From Actinomycetes bacterium (lineage in GTDB: Bacteria > Actinomycetota > Coriobacteriia > Coriobacteriales > Eggerthellaceae), in contig JAEYEL010000082.1 in assembly GCA_023403475.1 (NCBI GenBank), positions 1 through 7,260 of the forward strand: a stretch of 7,260 bases of DNA, written 5' to 3'. The notes below the pieces were generated by a model, which had not been told where the DNA came from, made no database searches, and saw only the letters and a list, made by a program, of their open reading frames with translations. The first letter of the stretch is position 1, and each line of letters opens with the position of its first letter. Positions 1 through 5,870 of the stretch are shown in pieces. The translations under genes were made by a program, and so were the position numbers.

Positions 1-338
1 ACCGAGATGCCCGCAGCGTTCAGCGCGGCGAATATCTGTTCGCGCTCGGCGTCGAAGCGCACGCGGCGAAACAGCGTCTCCTGCGCTTCGACCTCCCACT
101 TTCCAAGCAGGTCATCAGGCATATCGCAGCGCGTGCGCGCACCGAACCAGCTTACGCCCTCCACGCTTTGCGACTTTGCCAGAGCATGCACCCGCCCCCA
201 CGTAGCGCCTTTGGGCAAAGGCTGCGCCGGCTTGCCATGCAACCCGCAATCAACCAGATGGAGCAGATACCGTCCGACAAGCATCGGCGTTTCCGCGCCC
301 ACCGCGCCCGCAGTGCCCATAGCGCCCGTAGTGCCCAT
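1..338 (-). CDS. Nucleotidyltransferase family protein (NTP_transf_5-like), 3' part outside window
   Basis: Partial gene; the N-terminal 112 codons are visible and the frame is open to the left edge. After a low-complexity start (MGTTGAMGTAGAVG), the protein has the look of the uncharacterised nucleotidyltransferase family NTP_transf_5: a helical LVGRYLLHLVDCGLHG segment (about residues 20-35), an ATWGRVHALAKSQSVEGVSWFGA segment about residues 46-70, and an RFDAEREQIFAALNAAGISV segment about residues 93-112. In the family that last segment directly precedes the diagnostic LKG motif, which would lie just outside the window. I chose the ATG at 338 because an AGGAAGGA ribosome site sits 6 bases upstream. 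It starts 61 bases after the ABC exporter stop, so it is probably the next operon gene. Family members accompany HprK-like kinases and PqqD proteins in peptide-modifying loci. Substrate unknown; the family call is recognition from memory. Confidence 0.72.
   Translation of the reverse strand, partial: MGTTGAMGTAGAVGAETPMLVGRYLLHLVDCGLHGKPAQPLPKGATWGRVHALAKSQSVEGVSWFGARTRCDMPDDLLGKWEVEAQETLFRRVRFDAEREQIFAALNAAGIS
303..338 (-). repeat. 18-bp tandem duplication covering the start codon
   Basis: Read on the minus strand, ATGGGCACT(A/G)CGGGCGC(T/G) occurs twice head to tail (338-321 and 320-303), followed by a partial third unit starting GTGGGCGCG. It encodes MGTTGA MGTAGA VGAE. The repeat duplicates the start codon, but only the first ATG has a ribosome site in front of it. 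Confidence 0.8.
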
Positions 339-399
339 AGTGCGTCCTTCCTGCTCTTCCGCCCGCTCAAGTCTTGCGGGCTTAGGTCTTGCGAACGGC

Positions 400-2166
400 T
401 CAGATATTCCCGCATTCCTCGCATGCGCCGTCCGCCACGCGCACAACGCGATCGCACCCCGCAAGGGTTGCCGCGCGGTGCGTCACCAGCACGGCCGCGC
501 GCCCCGGCAGTGCACGCAGGTTCTCAAGCATCGCCTGCTCCGTTGCCGCATCGAGCGCCGATGTCGCCTCGTCGAGCAGCAGCACGGGTGCGCCGCTGTA
601 CACCGCGCGCGCCACGGACAGCCGCTGCATTTGCCCCTCGGACAAACCGGCACCACGCTGGCCAAGCACCGTATCGAGCCCTTGCGGCAGCCTGCTCACG
701 AAGTCCCACGCGCATGCCGTACGACATGCCGCCTCAACGCGCGCATCGTCGGGCCGCCCCCGATCCGCGAACGCCACGACATCGCGCACTGCGCCCGCCA
801 TCAGGCGGTTTCCCTGCGGAACGTACGCAAATAGCCCACGCGCACACCAGAGCGGAACCTGCACGCCACCGGCATCCCGCGCGAACGCAGTACCCCGTTG
901 CGGCTGGTAGGCGCCAAGCAGCACGCGCGTAAGGGTCGACTTGCCAGCGCCGCTCGGCCCGGTGACGCCGACGAATTCGCCTGCACGCAACTCAAAGTCG
1001 CAGCCGCGCAGTACGTCCTCTCCGCAATCGTAGGCAAAGGTCACGCCCGAAAGCCGTAAATCGGCGAAACGCGACGCGTCGAACGCGGGCGCGGGCGCAG
1101 ACACGGTGCCTTCCGCATCCTGCGGCTCAGCTGGCCCCCCAAGCGCACACGCGCCGCCTTCCGCATCCTGCGGCTCGGCCGGCTCACCAAGCGCCATAAG
1201 GCGCTCGGCGCTGGCCAGCATGGCCGAATGCTTCGAGAACATACCGCCCAGGTTGGCGAACGGACTTTGGATCTGCCCTATAAGCTGGACGACCGCCATG
1301 AGCGTGCCGTATGTGCACGTGCCGGCGAGGATGCCCGCCGCGCACCATCCGAACCCCAATATATACCCCAGCTGCACGGCCAGCGTGAGCGCCGTGGCGC
1401 AGCCGTTCGACACGTCCATCTTGCGCAGGCGCGCGCGGCGGTGGGCACCCATGGCATCGGCGGCTTGCGCGGCGACCTTGCGCTCGCAATCGAACGCGTG
1501 CACCACAAGCAGGCTGTCAAGGCATTCCTGCATGAAGCTGCGCATGGAGCCCTCGGCTTCCTGCATGCCTTTGTGCAGGCGCTTCAGCAGCGGGCGAACG
1601 ACCACCGATGCAGCACCGGCAACGCATCCGCCGACAACGAACACCATCGTCAGCCCTGGAACCAGGGCGAACATCGCGCCCACCACGCCCACCAGGCGCA
1701 CGGCCATGGCCGCACCCGTTGGCACCAGCGTGCAGGCGCCCTCGGCCACTACGGCAACGTCGCTGGTCATGCGAGTCATCAGCTCGCCGGAATGCTGGCG
1801 CTCATAGCGCGCGCACGGTTCTGCCAGCACGCTTCCGAACGCGCGGGCGCGCAGTTGGTTTTCAAACAGGGTCTGCGTCCGCGCAAGCAACGCCCGACGC
1901 CCGGCAAGCATAGCAACCTGCGCCATAAGGGAGGCGGCGAACAGGCCCAACCACAGGCGAAAATCCGCAGCCTCGCCCGTCACCGCAGAGTCAACAGCCT
2001 GCCGCATGAGCAGGGCGAACTCAACGGCATTCGCCGACATGAGCGCTTGCAGCGCGCACAAACCCGCAATACGAGCCACACCGGCGCGACCCACCACACC
2101 CGCAATCCAGCCACGCGCTGCACCGCCGCCGAACAGCTCGCGAGCCTTCGCCAAAAAGCCGCTCAT
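400..2166 (-). CDS. ABC exporter, fused permease and ATPase (type IV exporter fold)
   Basis: A 588-aa half-transporter with the membrane domain first and the ATPase second; it would work as a homodimer in the cytoplasmic membrane. Hydrophobic segments fill about residues 20-310 (for example ALVPGLTMVFVVGGCVAGAA and LTLAVQLGYILGFGWCAAGI). The ATPase has Walker A GPSGAGKST at 403-411, Q-loop Gln451 in YVPQG, signature LSEGQ at 508-512 (variant of LSGGQ), Walker B VLLLDEAT at 528-535 and switch His563. No N-terminal C39 peptidase domain is present, so it would not cleave a leader itself. A longer frame can start at a TTG at 2196, but the ATG at 2166 overlaps the upstream stop as ATGA, typical of translational coupling, and is preferred. 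The linker holds a 16-residue tandem repeat (325-356). In this cassette it likely exports the modified product; the cargo is not identifiable. Confidence 0.93.
   Translation of the reverse strand: MSGFLAKARELFGGGAARGWIAGVVGRAGVARIAGLCALQALMSANAVEFALLMRQAVDSAVTGEAADFRLWLGLFAASLMAQVAMLAGRRALLARTQTLFENQLRARAFGSVLAEPCARYERQHSGELMTRMTSDVAVVAEGACTLVPTGAAMAVRLVGVVGAMFALVPGLTMVFVVGGCVAGAASVVVRPLLKRLHKGMQEAEGSMRSFMQECLDSLLVVHAFDCERKVAAQAADAMGAHRRARLRKMDVSNGCATALTLAVQLGYILGFGWCAAGILAGTCTYGTLMAVVQLIGQIQSPFANLGGMFSKHSAMLASAERLMALGEPAEPQDAEGGACALGGPAEPQDAEGTVSAPAPAFDASRFADLRLSGVTFAYDCGEDVLRGCDFELRAGEFVGVTGPSGAGKSTLTRVLLGAYQPQRGTAFARDAGGVQVPLWCARGLFAYVPQGNRLMAGAVRDVVAFADRGRPDDARVEAACRTACAWDFVSRLPQGLDTVLGQRGAGLSEGQMQRLSVARAVYSGAPVLLLDEATSALDAATEQAMLENLRALPGRAAVLVTHRAATLAGCDRVVRVADGACEECGNI
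1108..1203 (-). repeat. 48-bp tandem duplication in the ABC exporter linker
   Basis: Two copies, 1108-1155 and 1156-1203, share the 21-base block that starts at each copy (GCCTTCCGCATCC then TGCGGCTC) and then diverge slightly. In protein this is ALGEPAEPQDAEGGAC followed by ALGGPAEPQDAEGTVS, residues 325-356, between the membrane domain and the ATPase. It is a recent in-frame duplication that lengthens a Pro/Glu/Ala linker. Confidence 0.9.
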
Positions 2167-2768
2167 GCGCGCCAGCCGTTCTGTTTCTCGGGGCAAGAAA
2201 CCGGCGAAGAAGTGCCATGCGAACCAGCGGCCGCGTCAGCCTCTCCGCCAGCGGAAGGAACCAGCGCTGCGCCGCCCCCATCGGCTACCGAAGCGCCGCC
2301 GAGCGCGCGCCGCTTCACGCGGCCCGCCAGCATGCGTGCGCGCATGGCGCAGCGGCGCAACGGGTAGAGCGCATACCAAACGCGCACGTAAGCGCGGTAC
2401 GGCAAGCCATCCATGTTCATCTGGCGGTTTCCGCGATAGAACCCGGTCAGCACGCCGATAACGCGCTCGTCCGGAATATCGCGCTCCTTGTTCAGGCAAT
2501 TGTCGCCGAGCATGGTGTAGCCGTGCGGGTGCACCTCCACGCAGCGATGCAGCACGTAGGCGTTACCGCGACGGTACAGCGGCACGTCGAAACGGCGCAG
2601 CCGGCGTCCGTCAAGCGGATGCACGATGATGGTGTCACGGCGGTTGCGCAGCATCGGACGCATGCTCGATCCCACGGTTGCACCCACGTACATACCCTGC
2701 TGCGCGAGCACGTCCTCAATGTGCACGTCCGCCCGCGCAAGGCCGAATTGTTGCGATTGCGAGGCCAC
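2163..2768 (-). CDS. S24/S26 family serine peptidase-like protein with Ser-His pattern
   Basis: A 201-aa protein resembling the catalytic core of signal peptidase/LexA-fold enzymes. The nucleophile motif is GSSMRP (Ser35 in SSMRP), followed by a strand RDTIIVHPL, then YVLHRCVEV with His74 where bacterial type I signal peptidases usually carry Lys, and a GDN box at 88-90 followed by NKERD. Ser plus His is the arrangement of the SipW/ER-type (S26B) branch. Unlike signal peptidases there is no clear membrane segment, so it is probably cytoplasmic. About 40 C-terminal residues are low-complexity (Gly/Ala/Ser). The start is a GTG directly after the TAA of the PqqD gene; no good ribosome site is seen, so translation is probably coupled. 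Its stop overlaps the exporter ATG. Inference: it could process a peptide before export by the next gene's product. A non-proteolytic relative of the fold is possible. Confidence 0.8.
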   Translation of the reverse strand: MASQSQQFGLARADVHIEDVLAQQGMYVGATVGSSMRPMLRNRRDTIIVHPLDGRRLRRFDVPLYRRGNAYVLHRCVEVHPHGYTMLGDNCLNKERDIPDERVIGVLTGFYRGNRQMNMDGLPYRAYVRVWYALYPLRRCAMRARMLAGRVKRRALGGASVADGGGAALVPSAGGEADAAAGSHGTSSPVSCPEKQNGWRA

Positions 2769-3032
2769 TTACGCAAGGAATCCCTGGTCGGCAGCCTGCT
2801 TCACAAACGCAGCGACATCGGCGGTCGCTTGTTCTTGCGACACATCGTATGCAGCTGCAAGGTCGGCTGCAATCGCCTCGTCAGGCTTGCCCGCAGCAAG
2901 ACCTTCCCAGATAACGCGCCCGGTCTCGTTCAGCTTGATCATGCCATGGAAGCTTTTGCTAACCTCGCCTGTGGCAATGACCACGTTCTGCCCGGCCACC
3001 TCGCGGAGCACGAACCCTTCTTTGATGCGCAT
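2769..3032 (-). CDS. PqqD family protein (RiPP recognition element-like)
   Basis: An 87-aa protein with the typical PqqD layout: an N-terminal beta part (MRIKEGFVLREVAGQNVVI, then the GMIKLNETGRVIWEGL segment at about residues 30-45) and a C-terminal helical part with DEAIAADLAAAYDVSQEQA and a closing FVKQAADQGFL. In characterised systems (PqqD, lasso B1 proteins, fused domains on radical-SAM and YcaO enzymes) this winged-helix fold binds the leader of a ribosomally made peptide and presents it to modifying enzymes. A good ribosome site (GAAAGGGG) lies 6-7 bases before the ATG. It is followed with no spacer by the S26-like gene. It is separated from the upstream kinase by 233 bases with a large hairpin, so it may also be transcribed separately. 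Family call is firm; the partner peptide is unknown. Confidence 0.92.
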   Translation of the reverse strand: MRIKEGFVLREVAGQNVVIATGEVSKSFHGMIKLNETGRVIWEGLAAGKPDEAIAADLAAAYDVSQEQATADVAAFVKQAADQGFLA

Positions 3033-3054
3033 ATCGCACCCCTTTCGAATATAT

Positions 3055-3153
3055 AAGCGGCCTAGGGAAACGCTGGCTAGTTCCGCCAGCCCCGCGCGCT
3101 CGCCGCGTGCGCGCGGGGCAAGACGGCCTTGCTCAGCGTTTCCCTAGCCGCTT
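3055..3153. repeat. Nested inverted repeat between kinase and pqqD-like gene
   Basis: Outer arms 3055-3075 and 3134-3153 pair over 20 bases with a single bulged C (left arm AAGCGGC, C, then TAGGGAAACGCTG; right arm is its complement). Nested inside is a perfect 11-bp GC stem, GCCCCGCGCGC at 3089-3099 with GCGCGCGGGGC at 3109-3119 and a 9-base loop. A small CTGGC/GCCAG hairpin (3073-3077 with 3085-3089) lies in between. As RNA it would fold into a long branched structure just upstream of the PqqD ribosome site. No T-run follows on either strand, so a simple intrinsic terminator is unlikely. It could be an attenuator, an RNA processing site, or a dispersed palindromic element (REP/MITE-like). 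Confidence 0.85.
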
Positions 3154-3177
3154 CGCGTCAATTCACACGATGGCTGA

Positions 3178-3206
3178 ATTATACGACAAGCAAAGCGCGT
3201 CCTAAA
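3178..3206 (-). promoter_or_regulatory. Possible internal promoter for the pqqD-peptidase-exporter genes
   Basis: On the minus strand a perfect -10 hexamer TATAAT (3183-3178) has a poor -35 match TTTAGG (3206-3201) with 17-bp spacing. Transcription would start near 3171 and carry the whole nested inverted repeat as a 5' leader of about 140 bases before the PqqD start. The -35 is weak, so this is tentative. Confidence 0.35.
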
Positions 3207-3265
3207 CGCCACATGCATATTACCTGCACGAACCACCGACCCCACAAGGTTCCTTTGCCTTTACT

Positions 3266-4180
3266 TCAGATTGCGGGCCGGTACGGCAGACCGGTGAGGG
3301 CTTCGAAGCTTGTGCGGACGGCGTCCTCTGACATGTCCACGGCCAAGTCGTACACCGGAACGCGCGCCAGCAGCGCGTCGAGCAGCTCAAGCGCGTTAGC
3401 CGCCGCCAGCGCATTAGGCGGCAAGTACACCTGGCGAATGATGCGGTCAAGCGCATCGGCGGCGGGAATGCGGTCGATGCGCGTCGCACCCGGCTCCGCA
3501 CGCGACAGCAGGCAGATGCCCGCAAGCGGCGCGGTGGCGTTCTCCTGCCAGCATTCCTTGCCCGACCAGGGCGTTCCGTACGCAACGGGCGCAGCGTCTG
3601 GCGCTTCGGGAACGAGCACGAAAGGCTTGTCGCCGTTGACCACCCTCACCGCGGCGCCAAGGTAGCGCCGCCACAACTTGATGTGCGTGGACTTGCCCGT
3701 GCCGCTGGGCGCGGTGAACAGATACGCGCGGCCGTCGTATTGGATAGCGGCACCGTGCACGAGCAGCCGCCGATGCTGCGGTGCCCATTCGGCTATGCGG
3801 CGAAGCACCGCCAACGTTTCCAAATATGCGTCCGACCAGGAGTGTTCATCGGTGGAGCACTCCCTTTCGGCATCGATGTCGGCCTGCGTGACGCTCACCA
3901 CAAGGTCGGCAGGCGCGGGAAAGCCCGCCGCTGCGCCGCCTGCGGCCACGCCACCCGGTCGCGCCTCGCACACCGCCGCGTCTCCCGCCACGCCATCCGG
4001 CGCAGGCGCGCCCGCAGCTTCGCCGAACCCACGCGCGACCTCGGCCTCGCCGAATCCGGCCCCAATCAGATAGTCCTCGCACAGACGGCGAACCCCCTGA
4101 TGAAGCGCCCGAACCTCCACCACCGCATTCGCCACGCTCATGCGAAACCGCACGCCGCCCACCTTCGCCTTGTCATCCAT
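3266..4180 (-). CDS. HprK/PEPCK-like P-loop kinase (HPr-serine-kinase family protein)
   Basis: A 304-aa protein of the HprK-related kinase group found beside PqqD proteins. The N-terminal half has VVSVTQADIDAER (94-106) and EHSWSDAYLETLAVLRRIAEW-type helices (112-132). The kinase half carries LLVHGAAI (His142), the P-loop APSGTGKST at 157-165 with Lys163, NGDKP at 182-186 (Asp184 in the position of the HprK acidic pair) and a YGTPWSGKE motif. True HprK phosphorylates HPr; relatives such as the paeninodin-locus kinase phosphorylate a peptide, which fits the PqqD neighbour here. Residues about 51-91 are an Ala/Gly/Pro-rich insertion. A TTG start at 4297 would lengthen the frame by 39 residues but lies inside the promoter. 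The ATG at 4180 has AAGGTG 6 bases upstream and gives MDDKAK. Substrate not shown by the sequence. Confidence 0.88.
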   Translation of the reverse strand: MDDKAKVGGVRFRMSVANAVVEVRALHQGVRRLCEDYLIGAGFGEAEVARGFGEAAGAPAPDGVAGDAAVCEARPGGVAAGGAAAGFPAPADLVVSVTQADIDAERECSTDEHSWSDAYLETLAVLRRIAEWAPQHRRLLVHGAAIQYDGRAYLFTAPSGTGKSTHIKLWRRYLGAAVRVVNGDKPFVLVPEAPDAAPVAYGTPWSGKECWQENATAPLAGICLLSRAEPGATRIDRIPAADALDRIIRQVYLPPNALAAANALELLDALLARVPVYDLAVDMSEDAVRTSFEALTGLPYRPAI

Positions 4181-4211
4181 CGTACACACCTTACACCAGA
4201 TGACCGTTGCT

Positions 4212-4232
4212 TTCCTTCTTCCAGCGAAGGAA
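4212..4232. other. Small hairpin in the kinase leader
   Basis: TTCCTTC at the left pairs with GAAGGAA at the right, with a further CTTC/GAAG pairing possible inside. It lies 32-52 bases upstream of the kinase start, within the predicted 116-base leader. Its function is unknown; it may be only a weak fold. Confidence 0.4.
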
Positions 4233-4284
4233 TATACCGTAGGTCGTCCTCTTGAGCATAAACACCGCCAATAACCTGGCACTT

Positions 4285-4371
4285 TGCACGTTTTCAAGAG
4301 TTATGATACCAGCAAAAATACACGTTTTCAAGAGTTACAGAATACTCGGTTCTACACGTTTTCAAGAGTCA
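4285..4371 (-). repeat. Three direct repeats with exact 34-bp period over the operon promoter
   Basis: Copies at 4285-4303, 4319-4337 and 4353-4371 share, on the minus strand, T(A/G)ACTCTTGAAAACGTG(T/C)A; the 15 central bases are identical in all three and the in-between bases are unrelated. Relative to the predicted transcription start they are centred near +2, -34 and -68. Arrangement and lack of palindromy fit tandem sites for a response regulator or other activator/repressor bound on one face of the helix. A CRISPR array is excluded by the short repeat and short gaps. Recombination core sites or iterons are less likely alternatives. Confidence 0.85.
4303..4331 (-). promoter_or_regulatory. 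Sigma70-type promoter of the kinase-led operon
   Basis: On the minus strand TTGAAA (4331-4326, 5/6 to consensus) and TATCAT (4308-4303, 5/6) are separated by exactly 17 bases. Start of transcription would be near 4296, giving a leader of about 116 bases to the kinase ATG. The -35 is part of the middle copy of the 34-bp-period repeats, so repeat-binding protein would directly control it. Confidence 0.68.
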
Positions 4372-4405
4372 CTCGGCTGATCTTACGCTTACCGGAGAGA
4401 AACCC

Positions 4406-4424
4406 GAGGGGGCTTCCCTCTTTT
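4406..4424. terminator. Candidate hairpin terminator downstream of the COG2865 gene
   Basis: GAGGG (4406-4410) and CCCTC (4416-4420) form a 5-bp stem with a 5-base loop. On the plus strand it is followed by TTTT, on the minus strand by GGGTTTCTCT. It lies about 35-50 bases past the minus-strand stop at 4459, and may end that transcript together with the stem at 4434-4451. Confidence 0.45.
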
Positions 4425-4433
4425 GATACCGCG

Positions 4434-4451
4434 CCCGTCGGTGCCGACGGG
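4434..4451 (-). terminator. Strong stem just after the COG2865 regulator stop
   Basis: CCCGTCGG (4434-4441) and CCGACGGG (4444-4451) are a perfect 8-bp inverted repeat with almost no loop, beginning 7 bases past the minus-strand stop codon. There is no T-run directly after it, so it may stabilise the RNA end or work with the next hairpin. Confidence 0.5.
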
Positions 4452-4458
4452 TCGGGGC

Positions 4459-5754
4459 TCACGCATCGCAGAGCGCGTAGCGGGTGTTCCTTGATTCGCC
4501 CTCCTTCTTCAGCGCGCCACTGTCCACCAGCTCCTTCAGCAGCCCTATCGTCTTCGATTGGGAGAAACCCGTTTGCCGCTGGATTTCGGCGCGGGTGCCG
4601 TGCCCGTCCCTAACCGCTTCCACAACCGCATCTTGGTCGGAGCTCGGTTTCGCCGATCTTCCGGCTGCGTTCCTGTTGGGGAGCTTCACGGTGAAGGTAT
4701 TGGGCGTGACCGAAATCTCCACTGCAGCACCGGCGCCTTCGTAGGACGACCGCATGCGCCCTATGCCCGTCCCCCACGCCTCGATGATGCCGAGCCGGTA
4801 CATGAGCGCGGCGAGCAGCTTGTTGCGGGGCATGGAGATGTTCGCCCCAAGGTCCTCCTGCGTGATGCCGGGAACGAGCCCACCGAGAGACATTATCTCC
4901 ACGAACGACGGCATGACGCTTACGAGCGTCGGGCCGGAGAGTGCGTACTCGCGATGGGCGACGGCGTTGGCGATTGCTTCGCGAAGCGCCTGTTTCGGGT
5001 AGTCGTCGTAGTCTATGCGGCGCAGCCCCTCGTATCTGGTCTTGAACTTGTCGTGCGAGACCAGAAATTCGTAGGCGCTCTCGAGCTGCTTCAGAATCGA
5101 TCCCGAAAATTCGCTTCTCTCAAGGAACACGTTGCGAAAATCGTCGTCGAAGGTGGCGGCTTTGACGAAGGAGGGACATTGATCCGACAGGAGCAGGGCG
5201 AGGTTGGTGAAGCCTTCGGCCGTCAACATTCCGAGCGTGCGCATCTCAGCGTCGGCTAGTCTGATTCCCGATTCGGAAAAGTAGGCTGTGGCGAATTCGA
5301 ACGAGAGGCTTTGACTCATGGAAAGATGGGTTTCGAAGGAGTCCCCCGAGCTTTCCCGGATCATCTGGAGGATGGCCGTCTCGCTCGACGGAACGCTTGA
5401 GGAGCCGGACCTCACGTACACGCCTTCCGACCTGAGACCCTTCGCGGCCAGGTAGTACGGCCGTTTCGAGCCTTTTCTGACCGTGACCACGATAATCTTC
5501 TTGTCGCCGAACGTTTCGACATCGACGCTGGTCATCATGAGGACATCGGGTCTGATGTTAGCGCGCATTTTATCAGTGAGCTTGAGAAGCTCGTCGTCGA
5601 CGTTCCCCACGCCTACGACCCCCCCGTCGTCGGAAACGCCGATGTAGATCTTTCCTCCGTCGCTGTTCGCAAAGGCTGCGACGGTTTTGATGGCGCTGTC
5701 GTTCACCGTTTCCTTGAACTCAATATGTTCGCTCTCAATGGCATCAAGCTTCAT
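4459..5754 (-). CDS. Schlafen AlbA_2 domain / COG2865-type ATP-binding transcriptional regulator
   Basis: A 431-aa protein with three recognisable parts. Residues 1-125 are an AlbA_2 (Schlafen) domain: ESEHIEFKE at 7-15, AFANSDGGKIYIGVSDDG at 27-44 and YVRSGSSS at 113-120. Residues about 255-360 are the divergent GHKL-like (HATPase_c_4) part usual in COG2865 proteins: REAIANAVAHREY at 258-270, GGLVPG at 291-296 and LLAALMYRLGIIEAWGTGIGRM at 313-334. The last 60 residues form a winged helix (TRAEIQRQTGFSQSKTIGLLKELVDSG, then RYAL). Length and order match full-length family members, so it looks intact. The ATG at 5754 follows GAAAGGGAGG. GC content is lower than in the cassette to its left, suggesting transfer. 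The dense TAACA repeats directly upstream suggest autoregulation. Such proteins often sit in mobile or defence loci; the actual target is unknown. Confidence 0.88.
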   Translation of the reverse strand: MKLDAIESEHIEFKETVNDSAIKTVAAFANSDGGKIYIGVSDDGGVVGVGNVDDELLKLTDKMRANIRPDVLMMTSVDVETFGDKKIIVVTVRKGSKRPYYLAAKGLRSEGVYVRSGSSSVPSSETAILQMIRESSGDSFETHLSMSQSLSFEFATAYFSESGIRLADAEMRTLGMLTAEGFTNLALLLSDQCPSFVKAATFDDDFRNVFLERSEFSGSILKQLESAYEFLVSHDKFKTRYEGLRRIDYDDYPKQALREAIANAVAHREYALSGPTLVSVMPSFVEIMSLGGLVPGITQEDLGANISMPRNKLLAALMYRLGIIEAWGTGIGRMRSSYEGAGAAVEISVTPNTFTVKLPNRNAAGRSAKPSSDQDAVVEAVRDGHGTRAEIQRQTGFSQSKTIGLLKELVDSGALKKEGESRNTRYALCDA

Positions 5755-5765
5755 GGGCCTCCCTT

Positions 5766-5815
5766 TCTAACATTTGCTAACATTCTAACATTTTACGTGT
5801 TAGAAAATGTTAGAA
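5766..5815 (-). promoter_or_regulatory. Multi-site operator in front of the COG2865 regulator
   Basis: Five half-sites are packed in 45 bases: TAACA at 5768-5772, 5778-5782 and 5786-5790, and the inverted TGTTA at 5798-5802 and 5808-5812. Four of them are mirror-symmetric about position 5790 with one-helical-turn (10-bp) steps. The arms TTCTAACATTTT (5783-5794) and AAAATGTTAGAA (5804-5815) form a perfect 12-bp inverted repeat. A -10-like TAAAAT lies on the minus strand at 5795-5790, but I see no good -35. The array abuts the ribosome site of the regulator gene, so self-repression is the simplest reading. Confidence 0.75.
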
Positions 5816-5840
5816 ATGCAATTTCTAGTTGAAGTAGAGT

Positions 5841-5870
5841 GCTTTCGCGGCGATCGAGCCGCGATAAAGC
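5841..5870. other. GC hairpin in the divergent intergenic region
   Basis: GCTTTCGCGGC (5841-5851) pairs with GCCGCG plus AAAGC (5858-5870) over 11 bp, with a 2-base AT bulge and the 6-base loop GATCGA. It stands between the two operator regions, in an otherwise gene-free 222-bp gap (5755-5976). No T-run follows on either strand and no gene ends here. Its role is unknown; a remnant of a small RNA or terminator is possible. Confidence 0.55.

Noticed and set aside
2166..2196. Longer exporter starting at a TTG at 2196
   Set aside because: The ATG at 2166 makes the classic ATGA overlap with the peptidase stop; the TTG would force a 34-base overlap.
7..3056. Long plus-strand open frames opposite the exporter, peptidase and PqqD genes (up to 379 codons)
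   Set aside because: They are Arg/Ala/Pro/His-rich with no recognisable domain, lie antisense to clearly recognisable proteins, and arise from high GC content.
3144..3218. 24-codon minus-strand frame (MHVAFRTRFACRII...) as a candidate precursor peptide
   Set aside because: Only a weak ribosome site, overlaps the TATAAT and the hairpin arm, and has no leader/core character; kept only as a remote possibility.
3683..4255. Plus-strand open frame opposite the kinase
   Set aside because: Antisense shadow of the P-loop kinase; composition is non-protein-like.
4181..4297. 39-residue N-terminal extension of the kinase from a TTG at 4297
   Set aside because: It lies at the predicted transcription start and in a repeat copy; the extension is Cys/Arg-rich without homology, and the ATG at 4180 has a ribosome site.
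4285..4371. Mini CRISPR array
   Set aside because: Repeats of 15-19 bases with 15-19-base gaps are too short, only three copies, no cas genes, and the position matches a promoter.
5820..5838. Cas12a-like direct repeat (AATTTCTA...TAGA)
   Set aside because: The stem is only TCTA/TAGA with a mismatch at the next pair, single copy, no cas gene; chance similarity.
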